Source of the DNA: Sphaerobacteraceae bacterium
GTDB taxonomy: Bacteria; Chloroflexota; Chloroflexia; Thermomicrobiales; Thermomicrobiaceae
Direction: 5' to 3'
DNA length: 47,124 nt
Assembly: GCA_007695115.1 (NCBI GenBank)
Contig: REEK01000115.1
Coordinates: 1-47,124 of the forward strand
Part shown: one piece after another, positions 15,530 to 23,451 of the stretch
Layout: every line of letters begins with the position of its first letter
Numbering within the stretch: the first letter of the stretch is position 1
Position numbers and translations under genes: made by a program
The notes under the pieces: generated by a model
What the model saw: only the letters and a program-made list of their open reading frames with translations
Database searches by the model: none
What the model was told of the DNA's origin: nothing

Positions 15530-16459
15530 GTGAGCAAATCAATAGCCCGACCCGATCGCTTGCTCGTTCCGTTGGATGGCTCGGCAGCGTCTGACCGTGT
15601 CATTCCCGCGGTGGTGAATCTGGCCAGCAAATTGTCGATCCGTGTTCGTGTCCTTCATGTGTTCCGTGACATTAAGCAGATGAGCCGAATGACTGAAGGG
15701 GATGTTGACTGGACCGCTGATGCGGAGCCTCGTGCATTCATCAATGCACCTGCAGCGATCCGGGAATCATGCGCACGACTCAATGAGTCTGGCATTGAAT
15801 TCGAAGTCATCGGGCGTGTTGGATCAGCGGCCAACGAGATTGTCCGCGAGGCTGAGTTCGATCCGACTGCCTGGATCATGATGTCCAGCCAGGGAGCCGG
15901 CGGAATTCGTCGATTGTTCATGGGATCGACAACGACTGCAGTGGTGCGGGCGGCTGAACAGCCCGTAATCATGATCCCTTCTGAATTAACGGATCAGCGG
16001 GTGAACGACTTGCTGCACCGACCACTGATCTCGGTGTTTCTGGATGGAAGCGCCAACGCGGAGACGGCAATCCAACCTGCCGCGATGCTGGCAGGTGATC
16101 TGAAGACGCAACTCGATGTTGTACGGGTAGCAGAAACGATGCGTGATTCAGATGATCGTCCTACTCCGGACGACGATCGGTGGGAAGCGCCCGAAGTGGA
16201 ACGCGTGAGAGAGTATCTCGAGCGGCAAGGCTCGGCGTGCGCAGATACTTATGGAATTGAGGTTGTGCCCGTCATTCTGGCTGGAAGCCCCGCGGTGCAA
16301 TTGATGCGATACGCTGAACGCGCTCGACCCGGACTGGTGGCGCTGGCGACGAGAAAACGATCCGGGATCGAGCGCTGGACGTACGGTAGTCTGGCAGAGC
16401 AACTGGTAGATCGAATGCAGACACCGTTGCTGCTCATACCGGTTGAACCGGTTTCCTGA
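15530..16459 (+). CDS. Tandem-domain universal stress protein (UspA family)
   Basis: A 309-residue protein with two Usp domains (about 8-150 and 165-309). Domain 1 opens with LLVPLDGSAASDR and has a loop GAGGIRRLFMGST; domain 2 opens with ISVFLDGSANAET and has KRSGIERWTYGSLAEQL. The second domain's first strand (FLDGS) and its nucleotide loop (KR in place of Gly) depart from the ATP-binding consensus, so only one domain may bind nucleotide. The GTG start has GGAGGA at good spacing. It is divergent from the response regulator, with inverted repeats between them. Confidence 0.88.
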   Translation: MSKSIARPDRLLVPLDGSAASDRVIPAVVNLASKLSIRVRVLHVFRDIKQMSRMTEGDVDWTADAEPRAFINAPAAIRESCARLNESGIEFEVIGRVGSAANEIVREAEFDPTAWIMMSSQGAGGIRRLFMGSTTTAVVRAAEQPVIMIPSELTDQRVNDLLHRPLISVFLDGSANAETAIQPAAMLAGDLKTQLDVVRVAETMRDSDDRPTPDDDRWEAPEVERVREYLERQGSACADTYGIEVVPVILAGSPAVQLMRYAERARPGLVALATRKRSGIERWTYGSLAEQLVDRMQTPLLLIPVEPVS

Positions 16460-16506
16460 AACTGAGTTACGGATCACCAGCGACCAGGACACCGCCGCTT
16501 AGCCGA

Positions 16507-16716
16507 TCATGACTCGCGGTCGTTCAACCATTTCAAGACTTCCGACCGTTCGAAGCGTACGATGTCGTTTCCGACCTTGACCGCCCGCAGATTGCCTTTC
16601 CAGACCTCATTGAACAGAAATGATTCTGTGGTGCCGAGAAGGCGTGCCAGTTCTCGAGGCTGGAAGGCACTCTGGCGAAGGAGTTCTTCTGCGCGTCTGT
16701 AGGTAACCTTTACCAT
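16507..16716 (-). CDS. Small helix-turn-helix DNA-binding protein (excisionase/MerR-type HTH)
   Basis: A 69-residue protein. The segment FQPRELARLLGTTESFLFNEVWKG is not quoted in full here but covers residues 17-40 and is a winged HTH of the helix_turn_helix_17/excisionase type, followed by a wing and RFERSEVLKWLN. I chose the ATG at 16716 because AGGAGG lies seven bases upstream; a longer frame to 16857 would overlap the preceding gene and has no site. It follows the GGDEF protein by about 100 bases on the same strand. No phage or integrase gene is nearby, so it is more likely a small transcription factor than an excisionase. Confidence 0.75.
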   Translation of the reverse strand: MVKVTYRRAEELLRQSAFQPRELARLLGTTESFLFNEVWKGNLRAVKVGNDIVRFERSEVLKWLNDRES

Positions 16717-16816
16717 ATTGCCTCCTAATTGACTTCTCAACCGTTCCTGATTCAGGTTAGCGCCCAGACCGTTACAGACGACGCTGTAGCGCGAGAGTTT
16801 GCGTATCGTTTTCGTA

Positions 16817-18991
16817 TCAATAAGCAGTTCGCTTGTCGAGGTCGAATACATGGTCAATGCTGAAGTCGAGGAGTTCGCCTGCGGTGAGTGGTCTCGAGAA
16901 CAACGGTCCAGATCCGAAATCGAACCCGAGATCGCGAATCATACGGAGTTCTTCAGCGGTGCGGATGCCTGGTGCCTTGGCGGGGAGATCGAAGACTTGC
17001 GCCGTGGCAACCACGGATCGCAAGAGTGTGTGCGCTCGACGATCCGTCAACGCACTATTGACCAGATCTGTAGAGGCCACGATTGCCTCGACCGGAAGAT
17101 GTCGCAACAACCCGGTATCACCTTCGTAGCCGCCAAATTCAGCAATCGAAAACTGTATCCCCTCTTCGTAGAGGCGAATCAGACGACTCAAGGTGGAATC
17201 GTCGTCTGGCAAGATTCGTCCGGAGAGTTCGATCCAGACGGAGATTGGAGTCCCTCTCACGTCTCTGGCGATCTGTGCGAGTTGATCGATTACCCGATTT
17301 TCACGGAGATACTCGATCCAGTAATGGCGAGACAACACAATGCCTGTGCGATTCCCGATCGCCTCCAGCATGAGCGGGCGGTCACGCTCGCCAAGTTCAG
17401 CCGCGTGCTCGGCTATTTCGTGGAGGACACCGGCTCGCCAGGCACGTGACCGGATTTCGTGGTCATCGAGAAGCCCCTCTGTCGCGCTGCGCCAGAACAT
17501 GGCGATTTCTACTTCTCGGACATTGCCAATCCGAAGATCGACCACTGGCCGGTAGAGCATTTCGAACTGCTCAGTATCGAGTGCGTGGCGAATTTCCTCG
17601 ATGAGGCTGCGAGGTGCCCTCCCGTCGGGACGGTGGGAGTCGTGAAAATACGCCCATCGGGAGGTGCCTGCGGCTTTGGCTTCGTACATCGCGATGTCAG
17701 CTCGTCGAATCGCCTCTGAGGTGGTGATGGCTTCATCCCCATCGAGAACGCTGACACCGACACTGCCGGGCAGCCTGATCGCTTGACCGGCCACTTCCAT
17801 CGGTTCATTCAGAGCGTCGAGGATTCGTCGAACGACCTGCTCGACCTGGCCAAGATCAGTTGTTGGATAGAGAAGGACAGCGAACTCGTCGCCGCCGATT
17901 CGGGCAATGGCGTCGGTATCGCGGACCGATGAACGGATTCTGGCGCCGGCTTCGATAATGGCCATGTCACCAGTATCGTGTCCGAGGTTGTCGTTGATTG
18001 CTTTAAATCCATCCAGATCGATATAGAGGATGGTGAGGGCTGCGTTTCTCGACTTGCTGTCACCTATCGCGTGTTCAACGTTGTCGGCAAAGCTGCGGCG
18101 ATTGCCCAACCCGGTGAGTGGATCGAGCAGTGCCTGTCTCTCGAGAGAGTCCTGCAGCTGCACGTGTTCGGTGACATCAACGATCGACATCGCCGATCCT
18201 ACGACTTCTTGCAACTCATCGAGAACCGGGCTGGCAGTGACCTGCACGAAGATCGGTTTGGCGTCCAGGTTTTCGAACTGAATGATATAGTCGTCCGGCC
18301 CTTCATCGACCCGGGACTCCATCGAGCGATAGAGGGGCAGATCAGTTGAGGAGACCGGCTCAAAGTCAGTCGACCAGATTGGCAGCTCCTCTATGCACTC
18401 GGGAGCCTTCGCAAGATTCCACAATTCCTGGATGCGGAGATTCGTCATCTGTATCTCGCCGCTTGTGTCGTTCACGATCACGATTCCCTCGGGTAGTTGA
18501 TCGATCAATGACACGAGCCGTCGGCGCTCAGTCTCCAGTTCTCGACTCAGTGCTGTCAGAAGGTAGCCGTGTTGCTGGAGTTCGCTCTGCTGTTTCGACG
18601 TTTCTCGTTGAAGATTGGCGAATTCAGCCAGCAAGGCCGAGAGTTGCTCGAATCTTGATTCATCATCGTCATCTTCCCGGGCCATGACGATGATTGCATT
18701 ATCGTAGCGAAAGATATGTACAGAACAGAGGACCGGTCGGTTTTCGACGACGAAAACCAGCTCAGTGACGAGGTCACTTCCTTCCCGAACCTTAAACAGA
18801 CTGGATGCGAGTTTGTTGAGGCTACCGGGATCGAGAACGGTCTCGATAGGCACGCCGACCAACAGCCCCAGCCGTTCTGTGGCGTGACTGTTGCACCATG
18901 ACGTGACTCCTTGCGAGTCCAGTGCAATGGTTATCTCCGGAATCTGACCAAGAAACTTCTCGAACGCCGCTGTCGTGATTTCAGTAGACAT
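16817..18991 (-). CDS. PAS-PAS-GGDEF-EAL protein: diguanylate cyclase with degenerate EAL domain
   Basis: A 724-residue cytoplasmic signalling protein. Two PAS-like domains (about 8-105 and 155-280) flank a coiled-coil stretch (110-160). The GGDEF domain (about 285-445) has an intact GGDEF at 366-370 and an inhibitory RxxD site (RDTD, 357-360) five residues upstream, so it should make c-di-GMP under product control. The C-terminal domain has the EAL fold (MLYRPVVDLRIGNV) but the signature is EIA (495-497), the metal-binding DDFG is AEFG, and the later KxD and EGVE motifs are missing, so phosphodiesterase activity is unlikely. The ATG at 18991 has GAGGAA; a TTG four codons earlier overlaps that site. 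It follows the B12-domain gene by 88 bases. Confidence 0.92.
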   Translation of the reverse strand: MSTEITTAAFEKFLGQIPEITIALDSQGVTSWCNSHATERLGLLVGVPIETVLDPGSLNKLASSLFKVREGSDLVTELVFVVENRPVLCSVHIFRYDNAIIVMAREDDDDESRFEQLSALLAEFANLQRETSKQQSELQQHGYLLTALSRELETERRRLVSLIDQLPEGIVIVNDTSGEIQMTNLRIQELWNLAKAPECIEELPIWSTDFEPVSSTDLPLYRSMESRVDEGPDDYIIQFENLDAKPIFVQVTASPVLDELQEVVGSAMSIVDVTEHVQLQDSLERQALLDPLTGLGNRRSFADNVEHAIGDSKSRNAALTILYIDLDGFKAINDNLGHDTGDMAIIEAGARIRSSVRDTDAIARIGGDEFAVLLYPTTDLGQVEQVVRRILDALNEPMEVAGQAIRLPGSVGVSVLDGDEAITTSEAIRRADIAMYEAKAAGTSRWAYFHDSHRPDGRAPRSLIEEIRHALDTEQFEMLYRPVVDLRIGNVREVEIAMFWRSATEGLLDDHEIRSRAWRAGVLHEIAEHAAELGERDRPLMLEAIGNRTGIVLSRHYWIEYLRENRVIDQLAQIARDVRGTPISVWIELSGRILPDDDSTLSRLIRLYEEGIQFSIAEFGGYEGDTGLLRHLPVEAIVASTDLVNSALTDRRAHTLLRSVVATAQVFDLPAKAPGIRTAEELRMIRDLGFDFGSGPLFSRPLTAGELLDFSIDHVFDLDKRTAY

Positions 18992-19079
18992 GTTTCCTCG
19001 CAAGCTTCAGGATAATCCGCAATTCTCATGCTGTGCAAAATGGGGTGGGGCCGGCAGCACGAATCGCAGTACTGCGCGT

Positions 19080-19829
19080 TCAGTCTCTCACCTCGGCATC
19101 TCTGCGCCGATTCAGCACCTGGCGCGAGATTTCCACCAACTGGCGAGCATCACTGGCACGGACCTCGATATTGAGTTCATCGAGGAGCTCCGGTGTCAAG
19201 TCGAATGCCTGTCCTCCAGCAGCGATCAGCACCTCGTCTCCAAAAGACTGTCGAAGTGCGTCAACTGTGGCCCGAAACGACGGAAGGTTGTAGGTCATCG
19301 TTGCCGACAATGCGACGAGGTCCGGTGTCCAGCGGGAAACCGCATCAACGATCTCCTTCACGGGCACGTCTGCCCCGAGGTAGCGAACATCGAACCCGGA
19401 CATTTCGAAGAAGTCGGCCAGAATCCTCGGTCCCATATCGTGTGTCTCCCCGGGAACACACGTTATCAGAACACTGAAGCCTGACGATTCGTTCCGTGGC
19501 ATCATCGAGTAGAGGTGGGCGATTGCCAGTTGAGATATTCCAGTCGCCAAATGCTCCTGTGCAACGCTGACTTTGCCCTCCACCCAGAGCTTACCGATCT
19601 CATATTGCGTGGCCTGGATGACCCCGAGATAGATCTGGCCAACTGAAAGACCTGCAGCCGGACCCGCTTCGCCAATCACTTTGAGTGCGACGGTGCGATC
19701 TCCCCGAAGCGCGGCGTCCATATACGCCTGTGCTACGCGCTCCAGCGGGCTGAAATCACAGTCGTTGCTCGACACCATGGACGAAGACGTGAAATTGGCA
19801 GGATCTGTTGGGTAATCGTGAGCCATCAT
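19080..19829 (-). CDS. Stand-alone cobalamin-binding photosensor-like protein (CarH-type B12 domain)
   Basis: A 249-residue protein with a helical cap (about 28-110) and a B12-binding Rossmann domain (about 117-240). The cap carries Trp82-x9-Glu92-His93, the W-x9-EH motif of CarH-type adenosylcobalamin photoreceptors. The Rossmann domain has GETHDMG, whose His130 should be the lower axial cobalt ligand. There is no MerR-type DNA-binding domain; the first 27 residues look disordered. The residue after Trp82 is Val, whereas CarH has His132, the ligand in its light state. Two adjacent ATGs are possible (19829, 19826), neither with a strong site. As the first gene before a GGDEF protein, it may feed light or cobalamin status into c-di-GMP signalling; this is inference. 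Confidence 0.88.
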   Translation of the reverse strand: MMAHDYPTDPANFTSSSMVSSNDCDFSPLERVAQAYMDAALRGDRTVALKVIGEAGPAAGLSVGQIYLGVIQATQYEIGKLWVEGKVSVAQEHLATGISQLAIAHLYSMMPRNESSGFSVLITCVPGETHDMGPRILADFFEMSGFDVRYLGADVPVKEIVDAVSRWTPDLVALSATMTYNLPSFRATVDALRQSFGDEVLIAAGGQAFDLTPELLDELNIEVRASDARQLVEISRQVLNRRRDAEVRD

Positions 19830-20159
19830 AGTGAAACCAACCCTGTATTCTCGAGCGGACTGGCGATTGACGTGCCCCGCGTGCGTTCAATTCTCAGGAT
19901 TGTGATCAGCTCTGATCGATCCTGTCTCCTGGTGCCGGCGGGTCTGGCAACAACATTCTGACTTGATCGAAGAGTGTGATCAGACAAATCGAGTTCAAAG
20001 AACCTGCGAGCGGGCCCGCGTACTTCGAGGGACAAAAAAGCCCGCGGAAGACGCGAACCACAGGATTTATTCTCACTCGATTATACGCTGTTGCAGCCCC
20101 ATCGGATAGAGACTCCACCCGTGACCAAAGGGGCATATGCATCCCGAAACCGGCTGAAA
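19830..20159. other. Intergenic region upstream of the B12-domain gene
   Basis: About 330 bases between two minus-strand genes. It contains the terminator of the glycosyltransferase gene (20034-20058). The remainder should include the promoter of the B12/GGDEF/HTH run, but I see no consensus-quality boxes. Confidence 0.5.
20034..20058 (-). terminator. Rho-independent terminator of glycosyltransferase gene
   Basis: On the minus strand GUUCGCG-UCUUC-CGCGGGC forms a 7-bp stem (two G-U pairs) followed by six U residues. It lies about 100 bases beyond the glycosyltransferase stop. Confidence 0.75.
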
Positions 20160-21407
20160 TCATGTGGGCATTCCTGTTTCCCGTCGTGGAATTCTGAGAC
20201 CACCAGTGACCTGGCTGTAGATGTCATCGATCGTCTCCAGATGCTGTGACACCGTGTAGTGACGGTCAAACAACGAACGTCCACGTATCCCCATCTGCCG
20301 AGCGCTATGCAGATCGTTCCATATCGCTCTGGCCGCGTTGGCAAGTGAATCCGCGTTCCCTGGTTCGAAGAGTAGTCCGGTACGCCCGTCCTCCACCAGC
20401 TCGCTGATGGCGCCCAGGTCGGAGGCAATTACCGGTGTGGAGCGAGAGTACGCTTCGATCGCCACTCGGCCAAACGTTTCGTACCATTCCGACGGGAAGA
20501 GCACTGCTGCAGCCTGGCCCATCAGCGAATAGATGTTGTCAATCGTCTGCGCACCGAGCCAGGTGACGCCTTCGAGACGTTGAGCTGCCTCTTCGACGAT
20601 GTCGGACGAAGGGCCTCTGCCAGCAATCACGAGTGGTATGTCCTGATGTACCTGCTCCCAGGCGCGGAGCATAGTTGCGATTCCTTTTTCCTCGGAAAGA
20701 CGCCCAACGAACAGGATGAACTTTCGGTCTTCTTCGCTCACCCCCGGATCTGGAAACACGAAGTTCGGCGCCACCGAAATCTTCTCTGCCGGCAGTCCAC
20801 CTTCGATCAGCTTCTGCCGTCCGAATGCAGAGAGCGCGATGAAGTGATCGACCTTGCGACTCCAGGAGCCGAGAGAGTTGTGGATCGTCTGCATGGCAGC
20901 GATCGCTGCCGTTCCGGCGCGGCTACCCCGGTAGCAGGCATGCAGGACTCCCGGCCACGCGAACTTCTTGCCCATGCAGTCTTCGCAGACACGATTGTTA
21001 CGGTAGAAGATCGCTCTGGGACAAAGCAATCGGTAATTCCGGATACTCTGTATCACCGGAACCCCCTCGGCCCGGGCAGCGTAATAGATCGACGGAGACA
21101 TCATGGGAAACGAATTCTGCACGTGCATGAGCTGTGGCCGAGTTTCCCGGATAATTCTTTGGATGTCTGATTTGGCCTCTCCTGACCAGACACATCGGAT
21201 GCCGGCCTTCAGTCCACCGAGAGTATCCACCCGGTAGTTGGTGTCGACATAGGTGTGCACTGTGACTCCTGCATGCTCAAGGGCACGCCGTTCTGCCTCG
21301 AAACTGAGGTCTTCGCCACCGCGCTCCTGATAGTAGGTGTGCACCATTAGAATGTCCGTCAGTTGGCGCATAGGGTCGGCCATCCTCGCGGGTATCAGGG
21401 TCAACAT
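20160..21407 (-). CDS. GT4-family glycosyltransferase
   Basis: A 415-residue GT-B enzyme. The N-terminal domain opens DILMVHTYYQERGGED, a start shared with capsule-type glycosyltransferases; a cysteine-rich segment follows (CEDCMGKKFAWPGVLHAC). The C-terminal domain has the nucleotide-sugar site with FVGRLSEEKG and the E-x7-E motif in EWYETFGRVAIEA. It would transfer a sugar during surface glycan synthesis on the cytoplasmic face. The start is uncertain: ATGs at 21407, 21383 and 21371 are all in frame, and GAGGATGG favours 21371. It is a single-gene unit, but glycan genes follow 3 kb further on. Confidence 0.88.
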   Translation of the reverse strand: MLTLIPARMADPMRQLTDILMVHTYYQERGGEDLSFEAERRALEHAGVTVHTYVDTNYRVDTLGGLKAGIRCVWSGEAKSDIQRIIRETRPQLMHVQNSFPMMSPSIYYAARAEGVPVIQSIRNYRLLCPRAIFYRNNRVCEDCMGKKFAWPGVLHACYRGSRAGTAAIAAMQTIHNSLGSWSRKVDHFIALSAFGRQKLIEGGLPAEKISVAPNFVFPDPGVSEEDRKFILFVGRLSEEKGIATMLRAWEQVHQDIPLVIAGRGPSSDIVEEAAQRLEGVTWLGAQTIDNIYSLMGQAAAVLFPSEWYETFGRVAIEAYSRSTPVIASDLGAISELVEDGRTGLLFEPGNADSLANAARAIWNDLHSARQMGIRGRSLFDRHYTVSQHLETIDDIYSQVTGGLRIPRRETGMPT

Positions 21408-21657
21408 TTCCGATGGTCTCGCTTCGCGTAGTCTACATGATTACTCTGGCGATTTCCCCGGGTTCAGAAGATATCACGGTCGTAGACCGCGATTCGTAGA
21501 CATCATAGAGATGGACATAACATCTAAGTGGTGAGGGTGAGCTGGACGTTCTACTGTTGTAATCGTGCATCCTGACTGGAAGTGCTCATGAGGGTGAAGT
21601 ACAGTGCCAGACACATGACATAGAAAAATGGAACTCGTTGCACGGTGAGGCGAATTG

Positions 21658-23232
21658 ATGGAGACGAACCGATCTTATGATCTGATCATTGTTGGGGCTG
21701 GCTCGGCCGGTGCGATTCTGGCTGCCCGGTTGACTGAACGTGGCGACCGCCGCGTCCTGCTTCTTGAATCGGGCCCGGATATCGATCCGGATGACACTCC
21801 GGAGGAGATGCGGAGCGCGAACCCGCTGGCGATCATGGACCCGACGAGATTTCCGCAATACACCTGGCCGGAATTGCTGGTTCGACGGACCTCAAGCCAG
21901 GCGCCGCGCGTTTACGACCGCGGGCGTGGGGCGGGAGGAAGCTCGACCGTCAACTGGCAGGTGGCCCATCGCGCTATGCTGGAAGACTTCGATATCTGGG
22001 CCGAACAGGGATGTCGTGGCTGGTCCGGCGAGGAGCTGTTGCCGGCGATGAATCGCCTCGAAACCGATGTCGACTATGGATCGGCGCCGTATCACGGCAA
22101 CAACGGCCCGATATCGATCGCCAGACCACCGGTCTCGCAGTGGGGCCACGTCGATCTGACTCTGCTGGAGTGCGGTCTCGAACGGGGCCACCAGTGGCAT
22201 GACGATCTCAACGCGCCCGATTCCACGGGAATCTGCGCAACCCCATTGAATCGAATCGATGACAATCGCGTGTCAACGAATGACGGCTACCTCGCTCCGG
22301 CGCGTCATCGAGAAAACCTGGAGGTGGTTTTCAACGCGCATGTCTCCCACGTCACGCTGAACGGTGAGCGTGCCACTGGGGTAGAGGTGATCGTCGAGGG
22401 GGAAAGGCGTTCCTTTTCGGCGGCGGAAGTCATACTAGCTGCGGGTTCGACATTCTCTCCGGGGATCCTCATGCGCTCGGGGATTGGGCCGGAGAAGCAT
22501 CTACGCGAAGTCGGAATCGATGTGGTCGCTGATCTTCCGGTTGGTCAGAACCTCGTGGATCACGCCTCCGTTGGCGTGCAGCTCTATCTGAACGAGCGCG
22601 CTCAGTGTGCCAGTTTCAGCGATCGTCACTCGAATCTCTATATCCGGTTTGATTCAGGTCATCCGGATACCGGTTCCAATGACATGGTAATGAGCAGCCG
22701 GAACCTCAATGGATACGATGCCGAGGGCCTGAACCGTGGTGCGCTGGCAGTGAATCTCTGGCAGACGTTTTCACGTGGTGAGCTGCGAATACCAGGCTCT
22801 GATCCGATGGCAATGCCGATCATAGATCAGCATCTGTTGTCTGATGAGCGGGATCTCGTCCGCTTGCGGGAAGGGGCAAAGCAGTTGTTCGACATCGCCT
22901 CGAGCCGGCAGGTCAGGGCTATCGCGAATGATGTGGCGCTGACCCAGGGCCTGAACGTTGCAACCGATCGGCGACCGTCTGATCTGCGCAGTGACCGGGA
23001 CATCGATCAGTGGATGCTGCAGTCGGTCAGAGATACCTGGCATCTCGTGGGCACGTGTCGAATGGGTTCGGACTCTGATCCTCGAACAGTTGTCGATTCC
23101 GACTGCCGGGTTCTGGGAATCGAGGGGCTCCGTGTCATCGATGGCTCGATCATGCCGGAGGTGCCGCGCGCCAATACCAATCTGCCGTGTATGGCAATAG
23201 CAGAACATATGGCGTACAGGCTGAATCGCTGA
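21658..23232 (+). CDS. GMC-family FAD-dependent oxidoreductase
   Basis: A 524-residue flavoenzyme of the choline dehydrogenase/glucose oxidase family. The FAD dinucleotide motif GAGSAG is at 13-18 followed by LLLESG; the GMC signature regions AGGSSTVNWQ and AAGSTFSPGILMRSGIG are present. The C-terminal active-site pair is WHLVGTCRMG and ANTNLPCMAIAEHMA, where the second catalytic position is Asn, as in many dehydrogenases. The substrate is an alcohol or sugar that cannot be specified. ATG at 21658 has GGTGAGG upstream. It is a single plus-strand gene with its own terminator among minus-strand genes. Confidence 0.92.
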   Translation: METNRSYDLIIVGAGSAGAILAARLTERGDRRVLLLESGPDIDPDDTPEEMRSANPLAIMDPTRFPQYTWPELLVRRTSSQAPRVYDRGRGAGGSSTVNWQVAHRAMLEDFDIWAEQGCRGWSGEELLPAMNRLETDVDYGSAPYHGNNGPISIARPPVSQWGHVDLTLLECGLERGHQWHDDLNAPDSTGICATPLNRIDDNRVSTNDGYLAPARHRENLEVVFNAHVSHVTLNGERATGVEVIVEGERRSFSAAEVILAAGSTFSPGILMRSGIGPEKHLREVGIDVVADLPVGQNLVDHASVGVQLYLNERAQCASFSDRHSNLYIRFDSGHPDTGSNDMVMSSRNLNGYDAEGLNRGALAVNLWQTFSRGELRIPGSDPMAMPIIDQHLLSDERDLVRLREGAKQLFDIASSRQVRAIANDVALTQGLNVATDRRPSDLRSDRDIDQWMLQSVRDTWHLVGTCRMGSDSDPRTVVDSDCRVLGIEGLRVIDGSIMPEVPRANTNLPCMAIAEHMAYRLNR

Positions 23233-23257
23233 TACGGACACGAATCGGATGAAACAA

Positions 23258-23297
23258 GAAACCACCGGTACATTATGTACCGGCGGTTTCTTTCTTT
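23258..23297. terminator. Bidirectional terminator between GMC gene and tRNA-Asp
   Basis: GAAACC-A-CCGGTACA / TGTACCGG-C-GGTTTC forms a 14-bp stem with one mismatch and a 3-base loop. TTTCTTT follows on the plus strand and TTGTTTC on the minus strand, so it can end both converging transcripts. Confidence 0.85.
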
Positions 23298-23300
23298 CGG

Positions 23301-23374
23301 CGGAAGCGACGGGATTCGAACCCGCGATCTCTGCCTTGACAGGGCAGCGTGTTAGGCCGCTACACTACGCCTCC
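23301..23374 (-). tRNA. tRNA-Asp (anticodon GTC)
   Basis: A 74-base cloverleaf on the minus strand. The acceptor GGAGGCG pairs with CGCTTCC (one G-U), the D stem is GTGT/ACAC, the anticodon arm is CTGCC-CTGTCAA-GGCAG giving anticodon GTC, and the T arm is GCGGG-TTCGAAT-CCCGT. The discriminator is G, as expected for tRNA-Asp. CCA is not encoded (CCG follows). Confidence 0.96.
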
Positions 23375-23390
23375 TCGCCTGTCGAGTGGA

Positions 23391-23419
23391 ATGATGCCAT
23401 GCCAGTCAGGCGGTGTCAA
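23391..23419 (-). promoter_or_regulatory. Promoter of tRNA-Asp
   Basis: On the minus strand a perfect TTGACA is followed after 17 bases by CATCAT (4 of 6 matches). Predicted initiation is about ten bases before the mature tRNA 5' end. Confidence 0.65.
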
Positions 23420-23451
23420 GGAATTCTGAAGACAATTTCGCGCGCGGATTT

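Noticed and set aside
16507-16716. Excisionase of an integrated element
   Set aside because: The HTH type fits, but there is no integrase, attachment repeat or phage gene, and tRNA-Asp 6.6 kb away shows no duplicated end nearby.
16717-16857. 47-residue N-terminal extension of the small HTH protein
   Set aside because: It would overlap the GGDEF gene end and place the perfect AGGAGG site inside the coding region.
23301-23374. tRNA-Asp as an integration site for a genomic island
   Set aside because: I found no repeat of the tRNA 3' end in the flanks and no mobility gene in the window.
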